Origin: JBLHLB01 sp047618505
Lineage (GTDB): Bacteria; Planctomycetota; UBA1135; GCA-002686595
Assembly (NCBI GenBank): GCA_047618505.1
Contig: JBLHLB010000041.1
Coordinates: 1 to 18,971 of the forward strand
Length of the DNA stretch: 18,971 bases
Direction: 5' to 3'
The notes under the pieces were generated by a model. The model was not told the DNA's origin. It was given only the letters and a program-made list of their open reading frames with translations, and searched no databases. The position numbers and the translations under genes were made by a program. Of this stretch, positions 13,862 to 18,971 are shown piece by piece. Position 1 is the stretch's first letter. Each line of letters opens with the position of its first letter.

Positions 13862-15316
13862 ATGAGCAGCGACGACCACAACGAACAACGCCTTTGGATC
13901 CGCTTTGTTTCCGGGGACACGTTGACTCCCAAAGAGGGCGAACGCCTCGTGGATTGGGTGGACGATACGGAGCTGCGCGATGTCTTCCTGGACGACCTGC
14001 AGACGGATCGTGCCCTGCGTAGCTCGGAGGCCCTGGCCCCGACCGAAGAACACTTCATCGTCCGCACGCTGGAGCGTTTGCAGCGTGAAAGTGGCGAGGA
14101 TGAGTTTACGCCGGCGGCGAGTTTGAAGTCCGGCGGCAGCGGGCGACCCCTTCGGAGGCTCGCGGGCCTGTCCCTCGTCGCCGCCGCCCTAGCCTTCTCG
14201 GTGGGCGTGCAGTTCGGCGGCAAATCGAAGCCGAGCGGACTGCAACCCAATGACGAACCCTTCGTGTGGGCCACGCCCGATGACGGCAACTTAGCGCCCT
14301 CGCGCCTTGGCACTGGGCTGGTGGAATTGCCCGCGGGCGATACGGTTCTGGCCTTCGACAGTGGCGCTACCTTGGATGTAGCTGGCCCGGCAACGCTCGA
14401 ATTGGTGGGTGACGATGAGGTCGTCCTACTCAGCGGCCAAGCCGAAGCGTCCGTGCCGACGGGGGTAGCTGGCTTTGTCGTTCGCACGCCAACAGTCCGC
14501 GTAGTGGAGTCGGACGTAACCTTCAATATCACGGTTCGAGACCAGGGTGCGACGGACGTCCGCCTCGTCATGGGCGAGCTGTCCGTCGAAGCTGGGCGAT
14601 CCGGTCGATGGAGTGGGCACCGACAACGACTAAGCCCCGAAGCGCTGCTCGAAGCCCATGTGGTCGCGCTCTTTCCCGGGAACGAGCTGGCCCCCATCGT
14701 GCTCGAGGCCGTGGGCGACGGGGGCATCTATGCGGGCATGATTCTCGCGAATGGAGAAGCCCTGGAGTTTGGTGGTCGCGAGGCCCTGGAGCGCGCACGC
14801 ACCGCGGTCAGTGACCTCTACCTGGAGGCCCCGGAACACTTCTCCGCCAGCTGGAGCCAACTCGCCCCTAGCGGCGGCACGACCATGATTCTCATCGAGG
14901 GCCGTGCCCCGGAACGCTTCAAGGTCGACGAACTGCACACCTTCGGACAAGCTCTCTCCCTGCGCTTCATGGCGGACATGGGGTCTGACGAAGACGGCGT
15001 ACTCCGGACGAACGAAACCACCCAGACCTTTGAAGTGCAAATAGGAGAAATCCCGCCCAACTTTCTGCGGGGCGGCGCCCAGTTCCAGTTTATCGAGGGG
15101 ATCCGCGGTGATATCGCGACGGGCCAATTCATGGCAGGCGTCATCGTCCTTGGCGGGGAACGCTATACCTTCGAGTCGCCGGACGAGCTGCAGATCCTGA
15201 TCGATGGCCATACGGAAGCCCTGAGCTCACTTTTCATGAGCAATGAGGATTGGTCCATGGGGCCCGAGGGCGAGCGACAGCTGATGATTAAACTGGGCAC
15301 TACTGGCGAAGAGTAG
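13862..15316 (+). CDS. Membrane-anchored FecR-like protein, probable anti-sigma or signal relay
   Basis: 484 residues from ATG at 13862, with GAGGGG upstream. A cytoplasmic head of about 95 residues (acidic, helical) precedes one membrane span at about 100-118 (LAGLSLVAAALAFSVGVQF). A FecR-like beta region follows at about residues 150-245: LPAGDTVLAFDSGATLDVAGPATLEL, then GQAEASVPTGVAGFVVRTPTVRVV. The C-terminal 200 residues are extracytoplasmic and not recognised. Tight coupling to the sigma gene suggests it controls that factor from the membrane. The usual G-T-x-F segment of the FecR repeat is replaced by SDVTFNIT. Direct binding to the sigma factor is inference. Confidence 0.83.
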   Translation: MSSDDHNEQRLWIRFVSGDTLTPKEGERLVDWVDDTELRDVFLDDLQTDRALRSSEALAPTEEHFIVRTLERLQRESGEDEFTPAASLKSGGSGRPLRRLAGLSLVAAALAFSVGVQFGGKSKPSGLQPNDEPFVWATPDDGNLAPSRLGTGLVELPAGDTVLAFDSGATLDVAGPATLELVGDDEVVLLSGQAEASVPTGVAGFVVRTPTVRVVESDVTFNITVRDQGATDVRLVMGELSVEAGRSGRWSGHRQRLSPEALLEAHVVALFPGNELAPIVLEAVGDGGIYAGMILANGEALEFGGREALERARTAVSDLYLEAPEHFSASWSQLAPSGGTTMILIEGRAPERFKVDELHTFGQALSLRFMADMGSDEDGVLRTNETTQTFEVQIGEIPPNFLRGGAQFQFIEGIRGDIATGQFMAGVIVLGGERYTFESPDELQILIDGHTEALSSLFMSNEDWSMGPEGERQLMIKLGTTGEE

Positions 15317-15408
15317 CTGGGCCGCACCAGCCCGCTTCAACCCCTAAAGCCCCCCGGAAAAACAGCCGATAGCCCGCATGCCCTCCCCTCCGTGCCCCAC
15401 GGGACGAC

Positions 15409-16140
15409 ATGCCTCAAATCTACGACTGCTCTTGCCAACTCCGCATCCAGACCAGGGACTCCAGAGAGCTCCACCAACTGGTCTCCTCCTTTGAACGGTT
15501 GACGGATGAGCGTGGCGACATCGTTAGCGCCCTCTTCGCCAACACCAAGGAAGGCGAGCGCGTCGACCTGATGCTCAAGGCCGAAGACGTTGCGGCCGCA
15601 AGGAACCAAGCCAAGAGCGTTCTGGTAGAGATCGAGCAGTTCCTTTCGGTGCGCTACGGACCGGGAACCGTGCACACGGAGGCCGTTCTGATTCGTGAGG
15701 TCGACGTGAATCCCACGCGCCGTCTCGGCACTCCACCGGACGACGGCTTCAGCCCGAACATCCAGGCCGAACTGCGCCGCTTCCGCCGCCATCCGATCGA
15801 GGGTCCGGACGCGACGATCCGCGAAACCCAAACCGCCGGCCCCGACGGCACCCCCAGCACACTGGAGATCCTCGCGCGGCTAGATGCCTGGCGCGTCTTC
15901 TCCAAGTTCGACGTTGTGGACGTGGGCACGTCAAACGTGACGCTCCACTTCCAGGAGCTCCCCAAGCAACTCCACACCTTCGCCGAGGAAGTATTGCTGT
16001 TCTGCCCTGAGATCACCGACGAGGTCGACGACCTCGACGCAATGGAGAACGCATCGTCGCTGGAAATTGCGCGCGTTGCGGTCGAAGGTATCGCGGAGAA
16101 CCTGCGGCGTGAAAAGACGCTACGGCTCTGGTGGGACTAG
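15409..16140 (+). CDS. DUF4253-like protein
   Basis: 243 residues from ATG at 15409. Soluble, no signal peptide. The N-terminal part (residues 1-95) is an alpha/beta-looking domain of unknown type. The C-terminal part (about 145-243) has features of DUF4253: an Arg-Val-Phe-Ser-Lys-Phe-Asp strand, a helix, LLFCPEITDEVDDLDAM and the ending LRLWWD. In that family a Phe-Cys-Pro-Asp/Glu-Ile motif and a terminal Trp-Trp-Asp recur. Function is unknown; some related proteins are thought to act in contact-dependent immunity, which I cannot test here. It follows the FecR-like gene after 92 bases and may share its operon. Confidence 0.7.
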   Translation: MPQIYDCSCQLRIQTRDSRELHQLVSSFERLTDERGDIVSALFANTKEGERVDLMLKAEDVAAARNQAKSVLVEIEQFLSVRYGPGTVHTEAVLIREVDVNPTRRLGTPPDDGFSPNIQAELRRFRRHPIEGPDATIRETQTAGPDGTPSTLEILARLDAWRVFSKFDVVDVGTSNVTLHFQELPKQLHTFAEEVLLFCPEITDEVDDLDAMENASSLEIARVAVEGIAENLRREKTLRLWWD

Positions 16141-16161
16141 TCTCGCGCCGAGCTTAGACCC

Positions 16162-16362
16162 CTAGAAGGAACGGTCGAGCAGTAAGCCTGCGCTCGGACC
16201 ACTGAGGCTAGAGCGACCGCTTGCGGGGTCGATGAAGACGGCCTGGGTGAAGCCTATTTTCGAGTCGGCTCGGTTGCCAAGTTCGGGGATGAAGAAGAAC
16301 TCTGTGGCGAGAACTTGGCTGCCAAGGGAGCCGGTTGCGAGGAGGTTCAGGGGCGGAGCGCG
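16162..16362 (-). pseudogene. C-terminal remnant of a secreted-protein gene
   Basis: A minus-strand frame of 67 codons ends at TAG 16162-16164 and is blocked upstream by TAG 16363-16365, with no start codon in a sensible place. The peptide (LLATGSLGSQVLATEFFF, FTQAVFIDPASGR, GPSAGLLLDRSF) looks like the tail of an exported protein, of the type with Gln-Ala-x-x-x-Asp-Pro near the end found in Planctomycetota secreted proteins. The rest of the gene is missing, so it is probably a relic. The match is by pattern only. Confidence 0.4.
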
Positions 16363-16365
16363 CTA

Positions 16366-16748
16366 TGGAGTGCTGTTGCATATGTTTCCTGCGGGGCAAG
16401 GATTGAGATGAACACTCTCTGGAACAAAGGGGTTCATTCACCGTCAACCTACCGGTTGAATTTAGGGCGCTGCTACCTGTGCTTTCTTCCCGGGAGGATC
16501 GCTGGAACTCCGGGACAGTTGGGGGCTCGACTCCAAGGGGAACGGGCTCGTGGAATAGGTAACGCAACGGCGATAGGCCTAACGCTTCTTCTACTCGCAA
16601 ATAGGTCTTGGGAGCCGTTGCGAAACAAGACACGGCGGCTTTGGTGCGGCGGGCACGGCACGACCCCATACATGCAGCGCATCACCGAGGATGGGGGGAT
16701 CGCCGGGTCATGCTCACTCCATCCTTGACTCTGTCTGGACCTTTGCCG
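16366..16748. other. Gene-free stretch before the propeller lipoprotein
   Basis: About 380 bases with no frame that looks coding, no clear repeat and no recognisable RNA. It should hold the promoter of the gene at 16764, but no consensus boxes stand out. It may contain more decayed sequence of the gene remnant next to it. Confidence 0.5.
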
Positions 16749-16763
16749 ATGACTCTGGGCACG

Positions 16764-18971
16764 ATGAATAAACTCCTCCCCTTCGCGACCCTCCTTGTAA
16801 CGATCACTGCTGCCTGCCAAGGGCGTGACTTGGATGCGCCGCGTGCGCCTATAGACCCGGTCGGAGTGTTGGAGGACGGGAGCAGGATGACGCCGGTCAA
16901 TCAACTCCTGACGCCCCACGGGATCTCGGTGGATCTGCCGGGGATGCGCCCGCAGGTCATCGCTCTATCGGCGGATGGAGACAGGCTTTATGTATCCGGT
17001 AAGACGGCGGAGCTGGTTGTGCTCGATGCGGCCAGCGGTGAGGTTCTTCAGAGGGTCGCACTTCCGGCCGAGGGACAAAGCAGTCCGCCGACCACACCGG
17101 TTTCCGATCACATCCTCGACCCCGACCGTAATGGGCAATTGTCCTATACGGGCTTGCTGGTGTCGCAGTCAGGCGGGGAGGTTTACCTCTCGAACGTCAA
17201 TGGTTCGATCAAGGTGTTCCGGGTGGCTCTGGATGGAACGGTCTCGCCTTCCCATAGCATCGCTCTGCCCGCAGCCAACGCACCACGGCGCGCGGCAGAG
17301 ATCCCCAGCGGCCTAGCCTTTGCCGCGGGCGGTAGCCAACTGCTGGTGTGCGGCAACCTCTCGAACTCGCTCTTGCAGCTCGACCTTGCCAGCGGCGAAA
17401 TCCTCGGGACCTTCCCTGTGGGCGTCGCGCCCTTTGATGTTGTGGTTCAGGGTACGCGGGCATTCGTTAGCAACTGGGGAGGGCGTCGACCTGTCGCCGG
17501 TGATGTGACCGGTCCCGCGGGGCGCGGCACGGAAGTACTCATCGATCCGGCCACGGGCATCGCGAACAGCGGATCCGTGACGGTGATCGACTTGATCAGC
17601 GGAGAGAGCAGCGAGGTCGAAACCGGGCTGCATGCCTCGGCCTTGGCCGTTTCCCCCGACGGGCGCTTTGTGGTTTGCGCGAACGCGGGGAGTGATTACC
17701 TGACCGTTCTGGATGCGGAGACCGGGGCCTTTGTCGAGACGATTTGGTGCCGCTCAAAGCCCTCGGATCTCCTGAGCGCGACACCCAATGCCCTGGCCTT
17801 TGATTCCTCTGGCAAGCGCCTCTTCGTTGCGAACGGTACGCAGAACGCCATCGCAGTCCTGGAGTTCGACCCGGAGGAGCGCGGGGAGTCCGGCGTCCTG
17901 GGCATGATTCCCGTGGGCTGGTTCCCGGGAGCCATAGCCTTCGATGAAGAACGCAACCAACTCGCCGTCGCCAACATCAAAGGCATCGGCCCAGGGCGTG
18001 AACGGGATGGGGAACTCGGCAACGAATTCAACACGCACCAGTACCACGGTAGCGTCACCTTAAGCCCCTTGCCGGATGCCGCAGAGCTTGCGGAGCTCTC
18101 AGGCCAAGTAGATGCGAACCTGCGGCGACCGGCGATCGAAGCAGCGCTAGCACCGCCCAGAATGCGCATGGCGCCGGTGGCGATCCCCGCACGCATCGGT
18201 GAGCCGAGCTTGATCGAGCACGTGGTCTACGTCATCAAGGAGAACCGTACCTACGATCAGGTACTCGGCGACATGGCTGAGGGCAACGGCGATGCCAGCC
18301 TGTGCATCTTCGGGGAAACGGTCACGCCGAATCAGCACGCCCTGGCGCGGCAGTTCGTGTTGCTCGACAACACCTACTGCGCGGGGATCCTGAGCGCTGA
18401 TGGTCACAACTGGTCCACCTCCGCCTTTGGATCGGACTACTTGGAACGCAGCTTCGCCGGTTGGCCGCGGAGCTACCCCGACGGCATGACCGAGGATGAC
18501 AAGGATGCCCTGGCCTACTCACCGGCGGGGTTCCTTTGGGACCACGCCATCAAAGCGGGAGTGAGCCTGCGCAACTACGGGGAATTCTGTCAGCCGCGCG
18601 TGTCCTGGGCCGACACGACCAAGTCCGGACAGCCGGGGTTCAAGGCCTGCTACGACACTTGGCGCGGGGAGAGCGACGCTGTGGTCTTCGGGTGCGAGCC
18701 AGTTGTGCCCTCGCTGATCCCCTACTCGCCGACACGTTACGTCGGGTGGAACATGTCGGTCCCGGACCAGTACCGCGCCGATGTTGTGTTGGAGGACCTA
18801 GCCGCCGCAGAAAAGGCTGGCAGCTATCCGCAGCTCACCTTGATTTGCCTGCCGAATGACCACACCAGCGGAACCTCCGCGGGAGCGCCAACGCCGGATG
18901 CTTGCATGGCCGATGGGGATCTCGCCCTTGGGCGCATCATCGATGGACTGAGCCACTCGTCGTTCTGGCCC
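16764..18971 (+). CDS. Lipoprotein with YncE-like beta-propeller and phosphoesterase domain (partial)
   Basis: 736 residues visible, open at the right edge. Starts at ATG 16764 (an in-frame ATG lies at 16749). The lipoprotein signal is MNKLLPFATLLVTITAAC with lipid site Cys18. Residues about 60-430 form a YncE-like propeller with repeated blade motifs: LSADGDRLYVSGK, AELVVLDAASGEVL, LAVSPDGRFVVCAN and LAFDSSGKRLFVANG. From about 485 a phosphoesterase domain begins with VYVIKENRTYDQVLGD (Glu493, Asn494), continuing DGHNWSTSAFGSDYLER and PNDHTSG. This is the order of 'YncE family/alkaline phosphatase family' fusions in environmental bacteria. The substrate is unknown. It would sit on the outer surface or in the periplasm. 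Confidence 0.9.
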   Translation, partial: MNKLLPFATLLVTITAACQGRDLDAPRAPIDPVGVLEDGSRMTPVNQLLTPHGISVDLPGMRPQVIALSADGDRLYVSGKTAELVVLDAASGEVLQRVALPAEGQSSPPTTPVSDHILDPDRNGQLSYTGLLVSQSGGEVYLSNVNGSIKVFRVALDGTVSPSHSIALPAANAPRRAAEIPSGLAFAAGGSQLLVCGNLSNSLLQLDLASGEILGTFPVGVAPFDVVVQGTRAFVSNWGGRRPVAGDVTGPAGRGTEVLIDPATGIANSGSVTVIDLISGESSEVETGLHASALAVSPDGRFVVCANAGSDYLTVLDAETGAFVETIWCRSKPSDLLSATPNALAFDSSGKRLFVANGTQNAIAVLEFDPEERGESGVLGMIPVGWFPGAIAFDEERNQLAVANIKGIGPGRERDGELGNEFNTHQYHGSVTLSPLPDAAELAELSGQVDANLRRPAIEAALAPPRMRMAPVAIPARIGEPSLIEHVVYVIKENRTYDQVLGDMAEGNGDASLCIFGETVTPNQHALARQFVLLDNTYCAGILSADGHNWSTSAFGSDYLERSFAGWPRSYPDGMTEDDKDALAYSPAGFLWDHAIKAGVSLRNYGEFCQPRVSWADTTKSGQPGFKACYDTWRGESDAVVFGCEPVVPSLIPYSPTRYVGWNMSVPDQYRADVVLEDLAAAEKAGSYPQLTLICLPNDHTSGTSAGAPTPDACMADGDLALGRIIDGLSHSSFWP

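Noticed and set aside
13366..14727. Long minus-strand frame opposite the sigma and FecR-like genes
   Set aside because: Ser/Arg/Pro-rich shadow of two genes with clear domain motifs, a common artefact in GC-rich DNA.
16577..16583. GCCTAAC core box far from the array
   Set aside because: No GATCAGCGG-type box follows and no GTTRRRY box lies within 50-80 bases, so a chance heptamer is likely.
1..18971. CRISPR array
   Set aside because: The regular repeats in the left part are inverted-arm attC sites with gene-sized spacing, not short direct repeats with 30-40 base spacers.
1..18971. tRNA or rRNA genes
   Set aside because: No cloverleaf-like segments with TTCRANY and terminal pairing, and no rRNA-like conserved stretches, were seen on either strand by eye.

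Overview
The window has two unlike halves. Positions 1 to about 6480 hold an integron gene-cassette array. Twelve attC recombination sites (61-78 bp) separate very small, mostly unrecognised genes, all on the minus strand. The rest (about 6480-18971) is GC-rich chromosome with normal-sized genes. Organism: probably a GC-rich, Gram-negative-type environmental bacterium. The sigma factor/FecR-like pair, the SWIM-SNF2 helicase and the YncE/phosphoesterase lipoprotein would suit Planctomycetota, but this is inference from gene style; there is no rRNA or other marker gene here.

Cassette array (1-6478). The attC sites share an inner GATCAGCGG box facing CCGYTGCATC. The spare base lies in the right arm on the plus strand, so the array reads right to left, as its genes do, and the plus strand is the 'bottom' strand that an integron integrase would recombine. 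The cassettes encode a BamE-like anchored protein (cut by the window edge), small multi-pass membrane proteins, several lipoproteins, a leucine-rich-repeat protein, an NTF2/DUF4440-like lipoprotein, a DUF6883-DUF4926 gene pair with an ATGA overlap, and a 52-residue single-span membrane protein. One cassette appears to hold no gene. No integrase gene is visible. The promoter-proximal (right) end runs into a gene-poor stretch and then a two-component system, so on present evidence the array is an integrase-less attC cluster (CALIN-like), or one whose integrase lies beyond the left edge.

Chromosomal part. A response regulator and histidine kinase (6959-9369) overlap by GTGA. Then comes a gene-free stretch with a 166-bp palindromic, MITE-like element (9517-9682). 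A convergent SWIM-domain SNF2 helicase (9747-12980, minus) follows. Divergent from it is an operon of an ECF-like sigma factor and a membrane-anchored FecR-like protein (13242-15316), then a DUF4253-like protein (15409-16140). A C-terminal gene remnant lies on the minus strand (16162-16362). Last is the start of a large lipoprotein with a YncE-type beta-propeller and a phosphoesterase domain, which runs off the right edge.

The most unusual signals are: (i) a cassette gene whose reading frame runs through its attC site and ends in a GTGA overlap with the next cassette's gene, behind a perfect AAGGAG ribosome-binding site; (ii) repeated use of the unusually stable GCGAAGC mini-hairpin at the tip of attC sites, on the recombining strand; and (iii) the palindromic element, whose arm mismatches are nearly all G-U compatible on one RNA strand only.
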